Made by a program: the position numbers and the translations under genes
In this document: positions 43,497 through 53,055 of the stretch, piece by piece
Layout of the letters: each line of letters begins with the position of its first letter
Position numbering within the stretch: the stretch's first letter is position 1
Notes under the pieces: generated by a model
The model's input: the letters and a program-made list of their open reading frames with translations, nothing else
What the model was told of the DNA's origin: nothing
The model's database searches: none
NCBI RefSeq assembly: GCF_018449515.1
Contig: NZ_JAAVUQ010000030.1
Location: 27,344 to 91,343 of the forward strand
Reading direction: 5' to 3'
Length of the DNA: 64,000 nt
Origin: Caballeronia sp. dw_19
Lineage (GTDB): Bacteria > Pseudomonadota > Gammaproteobacteria > Burkholderiales > Burkholderiaceae

Positions 43497-44905
43497 TTCA
43501 AAACCTTTGAATCCTGAACCTGCGTCGTCAGCCGAGCGCATACGCCGCCGATAGAACCGGCGCCCATCGTGATCACTACGTCGCCATTGCGTGCCAGCGT
43601 GGCAATCGCGTCCGGCATCTCATCCACCGTTTCGACAAACACCGGCTCCACTTTTCCCGCCACACGAATCGCACGCGCTAACGCGCGGCCATCGGCGGCG
43701 ACGATCGGCGCTTCGCCTGCTGCGTAGACGTCGGTGAGCACCAGGGCGTCGACGGTCGATAACACCCGCACGAAGTCTTCGAAGCAATCGCGCGTGCGCG
43801 TGTATCGATGCGGCTGGAACGCCAGCACGAGACGACGGCCAGGAAATGCGCCGCGCGCCGCCGCGACCGTCGCGGCCATCTCGACCGGGTGATGACCGTA
43901 GTCGTCAATCAGCGTGTAGGCCCCGCCTTCGGACGCTTTCACCTTCACTTCGCCGTAGCGCTGAAAACGCCGCCCTACGCCCGTAAATTCCTGCAGTGCC
44001 CTCTGGATATCGGCATCGGAGACTTCAAGTTCAGTCGCAATCGCAATAGCAGCCAGCGCGTTCTGCACGTTGTGCGTGCCCGGCAAATTCAACACGATGT
44101 CCAACGGCGTCGCGTCTTCACGCAGCGTCGTGAAATGCATCTTGCCGTCACGCGCTTCCACGTTCACCGCGCGCACTTGCGCTTCGGCGCCCAGGCCGTA
44201 TCGGATGATCGGCTTCGACACGAACGGCAGGATTTCCCGCACGTTCGGATCGTCCACGCACAGCACCGCAATGCCGTAAAACGGCAGCCGATGCGTGAAT
44301 TCGATAAACGCCTGCTTCAGCCGCGCGAAGTCATGGCCGTAGGTGTCCATGTGATCGGCATCGATGTTCGTGATGACTTCGATCACCGGGAACAGGTTCA
44401 GGAACGACGCATCCGATTCATCGGCTTCAGCCACGATGAAATCGCCCGTCCCCAGTCGCGCATTCGCGCCCGCGCTGATCAAACGACCGCCGATCACGAA
44501 AGTTGGATCAAGCCCGCCCGCGGCCAGCACGCTTGCCACCAGCGACGTGGTCGTGGTCTTGCCGTGCGTGCCGGCAATCGCGATGCCCTGCTTCAGGCGC
44601 ATCAGCTCCGCGAGCATCACGGCGCGCGGCACGATCGGAATCCGGCGATGGCGCGCGGCCAGCACTTCGGGGTTATCGGAGCGCACGGCGGTGGACACGA
44701 CCACGGCATTCGCGCCGTCGATGTTCTCTTCCCGATGCCCGATCGCCACGCGAGCACCCAGCGTGGAGAGGCGATCGGTCACGCCGTTGCTCGTCAGATC
44801 CGAGCCGCTGACCTGATAGCCGAGGTTGAGCAACACCTCTGCAATGCCGCTCATCCCCGCGCCGCCGATGCCGACAAAGTGAATGTGTTTGACGATATGT
44901 TTCAT
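43493..44905 (-). CDS. murC: UDP-N-acetylmuramate--L-alanine ligase
   Basis: Adds L-Ala to UDP-MurNAc. The 470-residue Mur ligase has HFVGIGGAGMSGIAEVLLNLGY (UDP-binding), the ATP loop AGTHGKTTTTSLVA, and EADESDASFLNLFP. The C-terminal domain holds DDYGHHPVEM and AFQPHRYTRT. Both ends overlap neighbours by 4 nt (ATGA with murG and with ddl), so it is tightly coupled in translation. Confidence 0.98.
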   Translation of the reverse strand: MKHIVKHIHFVGIGGAGMSGIAEVLLNLGYQVSGSDLTSNGVTDRLSTLGARVAIGHREENIDGANAVVVSTAVRSDNPEVLAARHRRIPIVPRAVMLAELMRLKQGIAIAGTHGKTTTTSLVASVLAAGGLDPTFVIGGRLISAGANARLGTGDFIVAEADESDASFLNLFPVIEVITNIDADHMDTYGHDFARLKQAFIEFTHRLPFYGIAVLCVDDPNVREILPFVSKPIIRYGLGAEAQVRAVNVEARDGKMHFTTLREDATPLDIVLNLPGTHNVQNALAAIAIATELEVSDADIQRALQEFTGVGRRFQRYGEVKVKASEGGAYTLIDDYGHHPVEMAATVAAARGAFPGRRLVLAFQPHRYTRTRDCFEDFVRVLSTVDALVLTDVYAAGEAPIVAADGRALARAIRVAGKVEPVFVETVDEMPDAIATLARNGDVVITMGAGSIGGVCARLTTQVQDSKVLK

Positions 44906-46047
44906 GGCTGGATTTCCTTCGGCGCTTGTATCAGCGCGCTCAAGCCGGCTACATCGGCGCAGACCCGGCCGACGCGTTCAGCCGCGTCGGGTTTCGCCAG
45001 GGCGCGAGCTTTCACGGCCATCGAGGCCAGCGTCTCGCGAGTCTGTTCACGCAACCAGCCAGCGAGCTTTTCCGCCGACAAATCGCGCTGTTGTATTAAG
45101 TGGGCCGCGCCCGCATTAGCGAGGAACGCGGCGTTGGTGGTCTGGTGGTCATCGACGGCGAAGGGGAATGGTACGAACAACGCCGCCACGCCAACCGCCG
45201 CGATCTCCGATACGGTCATCGCGCCCGAGCGGCAGATCACGAGATCCGCTGCGGCATAGGCGCTCGCCATGTCGTCGATAAACGGCACCAGTTGAACATG
45301 GTCATCCGCCGATAAACCCGCTGCCGCATAGTTCGCTTTCAACGCATCAATATGCTTCGCGCCCGCTTGATGCACGACGCGCGGACGCATCGCGGGGTCG
45401 AGCAATGCGAGCGCTTTCGGTACGGTTTCATTCAAAGCGGCTGCACCCAGACTTCCCCCGACGACCAGAACGTTAAGGCGCGCATCAGCATCTACATTCC
45501 GCGCGGCGTAGCGTTCTTTGGGTGGCAATGCTTCGCTAAGTTCCGCACGAATTGGATTTCCGGTCCATTCAGCATTCGGCAGCGCATTCGGGAACGCGAC
45601 CAGCACGCGTTTGGCCACATGCGCGAGGACCTTGTTCGCCAGTCCCGCGATTGAATTCTGTTCGTGGAGCACGAGCGGCGTGCCGCTCAGCTTCGACATC
45701 AAACCCGCCGGAAACGTGATGTATCCGCCCATGCCGAGCACCACATCCGGCTTCACCTTACGCAGCGCGTGCAGGCTTTGCGAGCATGCGCGCAGCAGGT
45801 TCACCGGCAGCATCAGCTTCGTCTTGATGCCCTTGCCGCGCACACCGCCGAAGCGCACGTACTCCATCGCGATACCGTGCTTCGGCACAAGCGTCGCTTC
45901 CATGCCCGACGCATTGCCGAGCCACACGACACGCCAGCCGCGCGCCTGCATCCAGTGAGCGACCGCGAGCCCCGGGAACACGTGTCCCCCGGTGCCGCCG
46001 GCCATCACCATCAGCGTGCCTGCGCGCGGCGACGTCGAAACCGTCAT
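44902..46047 (-). CDS. murG: Lipid II synthase MurG
   Basis: GT28 enzyme that transfers GlcNAc to lipid I on the inner face of the membrane. The 381-residue protein begins with the glycine-rich MVMAGGTGGHVFPGLAVA, followed by LGMGGYITFPAGL and LHEQNSIAGLANK. The donor site is VGGSLGAAALN and ICRSGAMTVSEIAAVG. The ATG at 46047 is chosen because it overlaps the ftsW stop (ATGA). Confidence 0.97.
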   Translation of the reverse strand: MTVSTSPRAGTLMVMAGGTGGHVFPGLAVAHWMQARGWRVVWLGNASGMEATLVPKHGIAMEYVRFGGVRGKGIKTKLMLPVNLLRACSQSLHALRKVKPDVVLGMGGYITFPAGLMSKLSGTPLVLHEQNSIAGLANKVLAHVAKRVLVAFPNALPNAEWTGNPIRAELSEALPPKERYAARNVDADARLNVLVVGGSLGAAALNETVPKALALLDPAMRPRVVHQAGAKHIDALKANYAAAGLSADDHVQLVPFIDDMASAYAAADLVICRSGAMTVSEIAAVGVAALFVPFPFAVDDHQTTNAAFLANAGAAHLIQQRDLSAEKLAGWLREQTRETLASMAVKARALAKPDAAERVGRVCADVAGLSALIQAPKEIQP

Positions 46048-47381
46048 ACCTTGCCTCCGCGCATGAGCACCCGGTTTTCGTAGTCCACGCGCATGAGTAC
46101 CGCCAGTGCGACGCAATTCAGCAAGATGCCCGAACCGCCATAGCTCACCAGCGGCAACGTGAGACCTTTGGTCGGCAACAAGCCGAGGTTCACGCCCATG
46201 TTGATGAAGGTTTGCGCCCCGAACCACAGGCCAATGCCCTTCGCCATCAAACCGGCAAACGTGCGGTCGAGCGCGAGCGCCTGACGGCCGATTTCGAACG
46301 CGCGCCGAACGATCCAGTAGAACAGCAGGATCACGATCAGCACGCCGACGAAACCCAGTTCCTCGCCGATCACCGCGAGGATGAAGTCGGTGTGCGCTTC
46401 CGGCAGATAGTTAAGCTTCTCGACACTGCCGCCCAATCCCACGCCGAACCATTCGCCGCGACCGAACGCGATCAGCGAGTGCGTCAGCTGGTATGCCTTG
46501 CCTTGTGCATAGCGGTCGTCCCACGGATCGAGGTAAGCGAAGATCCGTTCACGACGCCACGGCGATGCCCACACCAGCAACGCGAATGTGCCAACGGCCG
46601 TTGCAACCAGGCCGCCGAACAGCTTGGCGTTCACGCCGCCGAGGAACAGCACGCCCATGGCGATGACCGCGATCACCATGAACGCGCCCATGTCCGGCTC
46701 GAGCAGCAGCAACGCGCCGACGAAACCCACCGCGACGGCCATCGGCAAAAAGCCACGGCCGATGCTGTTCATGAACTCCTGCTTGCGCACCGTGTAGTTG
46801 GCCGCGTAGATGGTCACGGCGAGCTTCATGATTTCCGACGGCTGCATGTTCGTGATGCCGAGCGGAATCCAGCGGCGCGCCCCGTTCACACCCTTGCCGA
46901 TGTGCGGAATCAGCACGATCACCAGCAGGAACAGCGAGAACAGGAAGAACTTCGCCGCGTACTTGTCCCACGTGGACACCGGAATCTTGAACGCGATAAT
47001 CGAGGCCACGACGGCCGTTGCTATCGATACAAGATGGCGCACCAGGAAGAAATAGTCGTGGTACTGCGCATATTTCGGCGAATCCGGCATGGCGATGGAA
47101 GCTGAATACACCATCACGATACCGAGCCCGAGCAACGCGATCGTCACCCACAGCAGCGAGTAGTCATAGTCAAGCATGCGCGAACGGATAGGCGTCACGC
47201 CGTTGACCGCGCTCGAAATGCCGCTCGTGCGCTCGGCCACGCGCGCACCGAGGCCGCCAAGCCCGCCCGCGCCGCCCGTGCGGTCCGTACGCGAGGTGCG
47301 GCCGCCGAGCGTGGCGCTGTCGTTGGCAACGGCGTTGCGTTGACCGGTCAGTTTCGAGCCAAAACGTTCGGACCAGCTCAT
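46044..47381 (-). CDS. ftsW: Lipid II polymerase FtsW
   Basis: SEDS-family peptidoglycan glycosyltransferase of the divisome, working with FtsI. The 445-residue, ten-helix protein has the SEDS signatures RRWIPLGITNMQPSEIMKLAVTIY-like and ILAVIGEELGFVGVL, which holds the catalytic Asp/Glu region. The N-terminal cytoplasmic extension (about 65 residues, basic and glycine-rich) is long but seen in Burkholderiaceae. Both ends overlap neighbours by 4 nt. Confidence 0.96.
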   Translation of the reverse strand: MSWSERFGSKLTGQRNAVANDSATLGGRTSRTDRTGGAGGLGGLGARVAERTSGISSAVNGVTPIRSRMLDYDYSLLWVTIALLGLGIVMVYSASIAMPDSPKYAQYHDYFFLVRHLVSIATAVVASIIAFKIPVSTWDKYAAKFFLFSLFLLVIVLIPHIGKGVNGARRWIPLGITNMQPSEIMKLAVTIYAANYTVRKQEFMNSIGRGFLPMAVAVGFVGALLLLEPDMGAFMVIAVIAMGVLFLGGVNAKLFGGLVATAVGTFALLVWASPWRRERIFAYLDPWDDRYAQGKAYQLTHSLIAFGRGEWFGVGLGGSVEKLNYLPEAHTDFILAVIGEELGFVGVLIVILLFYWIVRRAFEIGRQALALDRTFAGLMAKGIGLWFGAQTFINMGVNLGLLPTKGLTLPLVSYGGSGILLNCVALAVLMRVDYENRVLMRGGKV

Positions 47382-48889
47382 AGCATCACTCCCCGATCTG
47401 CCGCAATGTCCGCCACCGCTTGCCGGAATACGTCCGCGCGATGTCCGTAGTTTTTAAACATGTCGAAGCTGGCGCACGCGGGCGACAGCAATACCGCGTC
47501 GCCAGGCTGGGCCAGAAGCGCTGCCGCTTGCGTGGCGGCTTCGAGCGTTGCGTGGTCGTGCATGGGTACGTCCGTGTCCGCCAGCGCCTCACGAATGCGC
47601 GGGGCATCGCGGCCAATCAGCATCACCGCCCGGCACCAACGCGCGACGGGCGCCGCGAGCGGCGAAAAATCCTGGCCCTTGCCGTCGCCGCCAGCGATCA
47701 GCAGCGTCTTTTGCGCCAGGCCATCGAGCGCCGCGACGGTCGCGCCGACGTTCGTGCCTTTGCTGTCATCGACGAAATCAATGCCTTCTATTTGCGCGAT
47801 CACTTCCACGCGATGCGGCTCGCCGTGATATTCACGCAAGCCATGCAGCAGCGAAGCGAGCGGCAAATCGATCGCCCTTGCGAGCGCCAAACCAGCCAGC
47901 GCATTCGCTGCGTTATGCAGACCGCGAACGCGCAGTGCATCGACGGGCATCAGGCGTTTCGAATACACATTCGGCTCAGCGGCGACATCGCTTTTACGCC
48001 GACGCGTGGGCGCGGGTTCATCGCTGAGGTCGCGGTCATTGCCTTGCGCCAGCCACGCAATACCGTTCTCGCGCAGCAGGCCGTAATCGCCGAGACGCTT
48101 CGGCTCGTTCAGGCCGAACGTGACTACCAGCGCGGGATTTCCCGATCCCAGCGCCATGGTCCGCGCGTCATCGCGATTCAACACGCGCACGGTCTTTTCG
48201 CCAAAGATGCGGCCCTTCGCTGCAGCGTAAGCGTCAAGGCCGCCATGCCAGTCCAGATGATCCTGCGTAATGTTGAGCACAGCAGCAGCGTCCGGCGCGA
48301 ACGAGTGTGCCGTCTCAAGCTGAAAACTCGACAACTCCAGCACCCAGACATCGGGCAGCGCGGTGTTGTCGATTGCTTCACTTAACTTGTCCAGCATCGC
48401 CGGGCTGATGTTTCCCGCCACCGCCACGGTCTTGCCGGCACGTTCACACAACAGCCCAGTCAGCGCGGTCGTCGTGGTCTTGCCGTTGGTGCCCGTAATC
48501 GCAATCACCTTCGGCGCATAGCCGTTCGCGCCAAGCGACTTCAACGCTCGCGCGAACAATTCCAGCTCGCCCCACACAGGGACGCCGCGTTCCCGCGCGG
48601 CGTCGAGGAGCGGCCTCAAATCATCAGCCAGAGGCGACAGTCCCGGGCTGATTGCAACAATTTCGATACCGCCATCGAGCAGCGCCGGCGTGAATTCACC
48701 GCCGACAAACTCCGCATCGATGCCATGCACAGCGAGCTCCGACAGGTTCGGCGGCGTGGCGCGGGTATCGGCCACGCGCAGACGGCACCCGTGACGCGCG
48801 CACCAACGCGTCATCGCGAGGCCGGATTCACCGAGCCCCAGCACAAGCACCATCGGACTTTGCCGATCGAAGAACTTCTCGCCAAACAT
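47378..48889 (-). CDS. murD: UDP-N-acetylmuramoylalanine--D-glutamate ligase
   Basis: Adds D-Glu to UDP-MurNAc-L-Ala. The 503-residue protein has LVLGLGESGLAMTRWC, the ATP loop ITGTNGKTTTTALTG, LELSSFQLETA and FVDDSKGTNVGATVAAL. The C-terminal domain has LLSPACASFDMFKNYGHRAD. It is somewhat longer than E. coli MurD (about 440) because of an insert near SDEPAPTRRRKSDVAAEPN. It starts 30 nt after mraY. Confidence 0.97.
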   Translation of the reverse strand: MFGEKFFDRQSPMVLVLGLGESGLAMTRWCARHGCRLRVADTRATPPNLSELAVHGIDAEFVGGEFTPALLDGGIEIVAISPGLSPLADDLRPLLDAARERGVPVWGELELFARALKSLGANGYAPKVIAITGTNGKTTTTALTGLLCERAGKTVAVAGNISPAMLDKLSEAIDNTALPDVWVLELSSFQLETAHSFAPDAAAVLNITQDHLDWHGGLDAYAAAKGRIFGEKTVRVLNRDDARTMALGSGNPALVVTFGLNEPKRLGDYGLLRENGIAWLAQGNDRDLSDEPAPTRRRKSDVAAEPNVYSKRLMPVDALRVRGLHNAANALAGLALARAIDLPLASLLHGLREYHGEPHRVEVIAQIEGIDFVDDSKGTNVGATVAALDGLAQKTLLIAGGDGKGQDFSPLAAPVARWCRAVMLIGRDAPRIREALADTDVPMHDHATLEAATQAAALLAQPGDAVLLSPACASFDMFKNYGHRADVFRQAVADIAADRGVML

Positions 48890-48919
48890 CGCTTTACCTT
48901 TTTCCTGGCCAACTAAAAA

Positions 48920-50089
48920 TCAACGCAACTTCAGCGTCGACAAACCGAACAGACACAACATCAGCGTGATGATCCAGAAGCGCACGACCACCTGCGTTTC
49001 CTTCCATCCCGACAACTCGAAATGGTGATGCAGCGGCGCCATCTTGAAGATGCGCCGCCCTTCGCCGAAGCGTTTTTTCGTGTACTTGAAATAGCTCACC
49101 TGCATCATCACGGACACCGTTTCCGCGACGAACACGCCGCCCATGATGAACAACACGACTTCCTGCCGCACGATCACGGCGATGGTCCCGAGCGCGCCGC
49201 CTAGCGCGAGTGCGCCGACATCGCCCATGAAGACTTGCGCGGGGTGCGTGTTGTACCAGAGAAACGCGAGCCCCGCGCCCCCCATTGCAGAACAAAAGAT
49301 CAATAACTCGCCGGCCCCGGGAATGTGCGGGAACAACAAGTACTTCGAGTACACCGAGCTACCCATCACATAAGCAAACGCGCCCAGCGATGCGCCCACC
49401 AGCACGACCGGCATGATGACGAGACCGTCGAGGCCATCGGTGAGATTCACCGCGTTGCTCGAACCGACGATCACCAGGTACGTCATCGCGATGAAACCCC
49501 ACGTGCCGAGCGGATAGCTGATCGATTTGAGGAACGGCAGCATCAGGTCGGCGCGGGCGGGCAAACCCATCGACAAGCCGCTTCGCACCCACGCCATGAA
49601 CAGGTCGAACACACGCGCGTTGTTCGCTTCGGACACGCTGAACGCGAGATACACGGCGGCGAACAAACCGATCACCGATTGCCAGAAATACTTTTCCCGC
49701 GACGACATTCCGCGCGGGTCTTTATGCACGACCTTGCGGTAGTCATCGACCCAGCCGATCACGCCGTAACCAAACGTGACGAGCATCACGATCCACACGA
49801 AGCGATTGGTCAGGTCAGCCCAGAGCAAGGTGGAAAACGCGATGCCCAACAGGATCAGCACGCCACCCATGGTCGGCGTGCCGGACTTCACCAAATGCGT
49901 TTGCGGGCCGTTCGTACGCACGGCCTGACCCACTTTCAGCGACGTCAATTTTCTAATCACCCACGGACCGCAAACGAGGCCGACGAACAACGCCGTGATC
50001 GTCGCGCCGACTGCGCGGAACGTGAGGTAGGTAAACACGCGCAGAAAACTGGCGTCATTCTGAAGCCATTGCGCGAGTGCGAGTAGCAT
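48920..50089 (-). CDS. mraY: Phospho-MurNAc-pentapeptide translocase
   Basis: Makes lipid I by transferring phospho-MurNAc-pentapeptide to undecaprenyl phosphate. The 389-residue protein has about ten membrane helices and the catalytic blocks GWVDDYRKVVHKD, NLTDGLDGLVIMP and MAPLHHHFELSGW (HHH motif). It lies 15 nt after murF with normal dcw order. Confidence 0.98.
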   Translation of the reverse strand: MLLALAQWLQNDASFLRVFTYLTFRAVGATITALFVGLVCGPWVIRKLTSLKVGQAVRTNGPQTHLVKSGTPTMGGVLILLGIAFSTLLWADLTNRFVWIVMLVTFGYGVIGWVDDYRKVVHKDPRGMSSREKYFWQSVIGLFAAVYLAFSVSEANNARVFDLFMAWVRSGLSMGLPARADLMLPFLKSISYPLGTWGFIAMTYLVIVGSSNAVNLTDGLDGLVIMPVVLVGASLGAFAYVMGSSVYSKYLLFPHIPGAGELLIFCSAMGGAGLAFLWYNTHPAQVFMGDVGALALGGALGTIAVIVRQEVVLFIMGGVFVAETVSVMMQVSYFKYTKKRFGEGRRIFKMAPLHHHFELSGWKETQVVVRFWIITLMLCLFGLSTLKLR

Positions 50090-50104
50090 GCTGGTCCTTC
50101 TTCT

Positions 50105-51517
50105 TCAGTGCGCAGCGGGCGTTTTGCCCGCTGCGGGTTGGTGTGGACTCGTCACGGCGTCCACCACGCGTTCCATCTGCATGAAGCGCGAGCCTTTCAC
50201 GAGAAACGTGGCGTCGGGTCCGAAGCCGGCGCCGGTGAGTGCCGCAATGAGCGAGGTGATATCGGTGAAATGCTGTCCTGTCGGGCCGAACGCTTTGCTT
50301 GAATCGATGCTGGCGTCGCCAAGTGCATAAAGCACATCGATACCCCGTTGCGCCGCGTAAGCACCCACTTCGCGATGAAACGCCGGGCCCTGGTCGCCGA
50401 CTTCGCCCATGTCGCCCATCACCAGCACGCGCGGCGATGGTTGCGATGCAAGCACGTCGATAGCCGCGCGCATGGAGTCGGGATTCGAGTTGTACGTATC
50501 GTCGATAACAGTCGCGCCTTCGATCGGCTTGAGCATCGCGCGCTTCACTTGCAGGCGGCCCTTTACCGGTTTAAACGCTTCGAGCCCGCGCTTGACGGCA
50601 TCGAGTGAAACGCTCGCGGCAAGAGCGGCAGCCGTAGCTGCCAATGCGTTGCGCGCGTTGTGTTCGCCCAGTACTTGCAACGCGACTTCGAGCGAACCTT
50701 GCGGCGTGTTGATCTCAAGCTTCGCGCCAACCAGCTTGCCGGTCACCGCCGCTTCGCTTTGCGACGCGTCCGTATGCAACGCGAAATCCAGAATCGGATT
50801 GCCCGTCGCGGCGACGCGCCAGATGCTGGCGTATTTATCGTCGGCGGGGAAAACAGCCGTGCCGTTGGCGGCCAGCGCGTGAATCACCGACGCATGTTCC
50901 AGCGCGACCGCTTCCACCGTCGCCATGAATTCCTGATGCTCGCGTTGCGCGTTGTTGACGACCGCGACCGTCGGCGCGGCGATCTTGCCGAGCGTTTCGG
51001 TTTCGCCCGGATGATTCATGCCGAGCTCGATGACCGCCAGCTTGTGCGTCTCGTTCAGGCGAAACAACGTCAACGGCAAGCCGATGTCGTTATTGAAATT
51101 GCCCGCCGTCGCGAGCCGCGCGCTTTCGCCCACGGCCGCCGCGAGGATCGACGCGATCATTTCCTTGACCGTCGTCTTGCCATTGCTGCCGGTGACGGCA
51201 ATCAGCGGAATCGTGAAGCGCTTGCGCCAGCCGTGGGCCAATGCGCCGAGCGCCACGCGTGTGTCCTTGACCTTGATCGCGGGCACAGTGAAATTGGCCG
51301 GCGCGTGCGTGACCAACGCCGCCGCAATGCCGCGCTGCGCCACTTGCGGCAGGAACGTGTGGGCATCGAAACGATCGCCCTTGATCGCGATGAACAGATC
51401 ACCCGGACCCGCCGTGCGGCTATCGGTTGATACCCGGTCGAACGCGACGTTTTCATCGCCGATAACGACCGCACCCGGAATCTGCAACGCGGCGTCGCGT
51501 AGCGTGAAGAGCGTCAT
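50105..51517 (-). CDS. murF: UDP-MurNAc-tripeptide--D-alanyl-D-alanine ligase
   Basis: Adds D-Ala-D-Ala to the tripeptide precursor. The 470-residue protein starts MTLFTLRDAALQIPGAVVIG, has STDSRTAGPGDLFIAIKGDRFD, the ATP loop VTGSNGKTTVKEM, and IELGMNHPGE. The C-terminal domain has IDDTYNSNPDSMRAAIDVL and MGDMGEVG. The frame extends more than 100 codons upstream in a shadow of murE; the ATG at 51517 overlaps the murE stop (ATGA) and fixes the start. Confidence 0.97.
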   Translation of the reverse strand: MTLFTLRDAALQIPGAVVIGDENVAFDRVSTDSRTAGPGDLFIAIKGDRFDAHTFLPQVAQRGIAAALVTHAPANFTVPAIKVKDTRVALGALAHGWRKRFTIPLIAVTGSNGKTTVKEMIASILAAAVGESARLATAGNFNNDIGLPLTLFRLNETHKLAVIELGMNHPGETETLGKIAAPTVAVVNNAQREHQEFMATVEAVALEHASVIHALAANGTAVFPADDKYASIWRVAATGNPILDFALHTDASQSEAAVTGKLVGAKLEINTPQGSLEVALQVLGEHNARNALAATAAALAASVSLDAVKRGLEAFKPVKGRLQVKRAMLKPIEGATVIDDTYNSNPDSMRAAIDVLASQPSPRVLVMGDMGEVGDQGPAFHREVGAYAAQRGIDVLYALGDASIDSSKAFGPTGQHFTDITSLIAALTGAGFGPDATFLVKGSRFMQMERVVDAVTSPHQPAAGKTPAAH

Positions 51518-53055
51518 TCGCCACCTCCGCGTGCTTGCGTGGCGCGAGCGGCAAGCGCCAGACGTGCATGATCCTGATCGGAGAAAGCGCGCTTTTTTCC
51601 CATGATTTCCTGCGTGGCTTCGTGACCCTTGCCGGCCAGCACGACCACGTCCTCGCGCGCCGCGGTGCGGATCGCCTGAAGGATCGCGCTCGCGCGGTCT
51701 TCTATGCGGCGCGCTTTCGACGCGTCCTGAAAGCCCGCCGCAACCTGATCGATGATCGCAAGCGGATCTTCGCCGCGGGGGTTGTCGCTGGTAATCACGA
51801 CGTGATCCGCATTCTTCTCGGCAATGGCGCCCATCAGCGGCCGCTTGGTCGCATCCCGATCGCCGCCGCAACCGAACATGCAGATCAGTTGACCGCCGCG
51901 TGCTTCGGCGATTGGCCGCAGCGCTGCCAGCGTTTTTTCGAGCGCGTCCGGCGTATGCGCATAGTCGATCACCACCAGCGGCTCATCGTTCTGCAAACGG
52001 CCGCCGAGACGTTGCATCCGTCCATTCACCGGCTCGAGTTTCGCGATCTGCGCAAGCGCGGCGTCGAGCGGAATCTGCGCCGCCAGCAGCGCGCCCAGCA
52101 CGCCGAGCAGGTTGCTCACGTTGAACTCGCCGAGCGTCGCGACTTCCACGTCCGCGTCGCCCCAGTCGGAACTCAGGTGGAACGCCGTGCCGGTTGCAGT
52201 TGCGCGCACGCGGCTGGCAAGCAGCAATGCGTCGGCTTTGACTTCGGCTCCGGCGCCGTTTTCGATGCCGTACGCAATCGTTCGCGTCCTGCCGTGACAC
52301 GATGCAATCAAACGCTGACCAGCCGGATCGTCGCGATTGATGACAGCGGCTTTCAAAGCCGGCCACGCGAACAGCTTCGCCTTCGCCGCTTCGTACGCGG
52401 CGAACGTGCCGTGATAGTCCAGATGATCCTGCGTGAGATTCGTGAAAATGGCGATGTCGAACTTCGTGCCATTCACGCGGCCCTGATGCAGCGCATGCGA
52501 CGACACTTCCATGGCCACGGCCTTCGCGCCGCCGGTCTTGAATTGGGCAAACGTACGTTGCAGTTGTGGCGCGTCCGGCGTCGTGAAACCGGAATGCACG
52601 AGCTTACCCGGCATGCCGCTGCCGAGCGTGCCGACCACCGCGCACGGCCTGCCCAACGCCGACAGCGCCGTTGCAAGCCAATGGCTGCACGACGTCTTGC
52701 CGTTCGTGCCGGTCACGCCCGCAACCAGCATGGAATCGGTGGGGTCGCCGTACCACGCCGATGCAATCGGCCCGGCCAGTTCATTCAGCGCCTTCACCGC
52801 CAAGGCACGTGACACGTCTGGCTTGCCGGTGAAATTCTCCGGCTGATACAGCACGGCAGCGGCGCCCTTTTCGAATGCAGTATCAATAAAAGGACGGCTA
52901 TCCGCGCCATCCACGGCGTAGGCAAAAAACACGTCACCGGGTTTCAGCGAACGCGAGTCGGCATGCAATTGCGCGCCGGCGTCCACGTACGCCCGCAACC
53001 ACTCAACCGCTTTCGCGATCTGCGCCTGCTGCTTGACCAAATCCAGGCCGCTCAT
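51514..53055 (-). CDS. murE: UDP-MurNAc-dipeptide--meso-diaminopimelate ligase
   Basis: Adds the third stem residue. The 513-residue protein has LHADSRSLKPGDVFFAY, the ATP loop VTGTNGKTSCSHWLA, MEVSSHALHQGRV, and the SDNPRGEDPL block, whose DNPR motif selects meso-diaminopimelate as expected for Gram-negatives. It overlaps ftsI and murF by 4 nt each. Confidence 0.97.
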   Translation of the reverse strand: MSGLDLVKQQAQIAKAVEWLRAYVDAGAQLHADSRSLKPGDVFFAYAVDGADSRPFIDTAFEKGAAAVLYQPENFTGKPDVSRALAVKALNELAGPIASAWYGDPTDSMLVAGVTGTNGKTSCSHWLATALSALGRPCAVVGTLGSGMPGKLVHSGFTTPDAPQLQRTFAQFKTGGAKAVAMEVSSHALHQGRVNGTKFDIAIFTNLTQDHLDYHGTFAAYEAAKAKLFAWPALKAAVINRDDPAGQRLIASCHGRTRTIAYGIENGAGAEVKADALLLASRVRATATGTAFHLSSDWGDADVEVATLGEFNVSNLLGVLGALLAAQIPLDAALAQIAKLEPVNGRMQRLGGRLQNDEPLVVIDYAHTPDALEKTLAALRPIAEARGGQLICMFGCGGDRDATKRPLMGAIAEKNADHVVITSDNPRGEDPLAIIDQVAAGFQDASKARRIEDRASAILQAIRTAAREDVVVLAGKGHEATQEIMGKKRAFSDQDHARLALAARATQARGGGE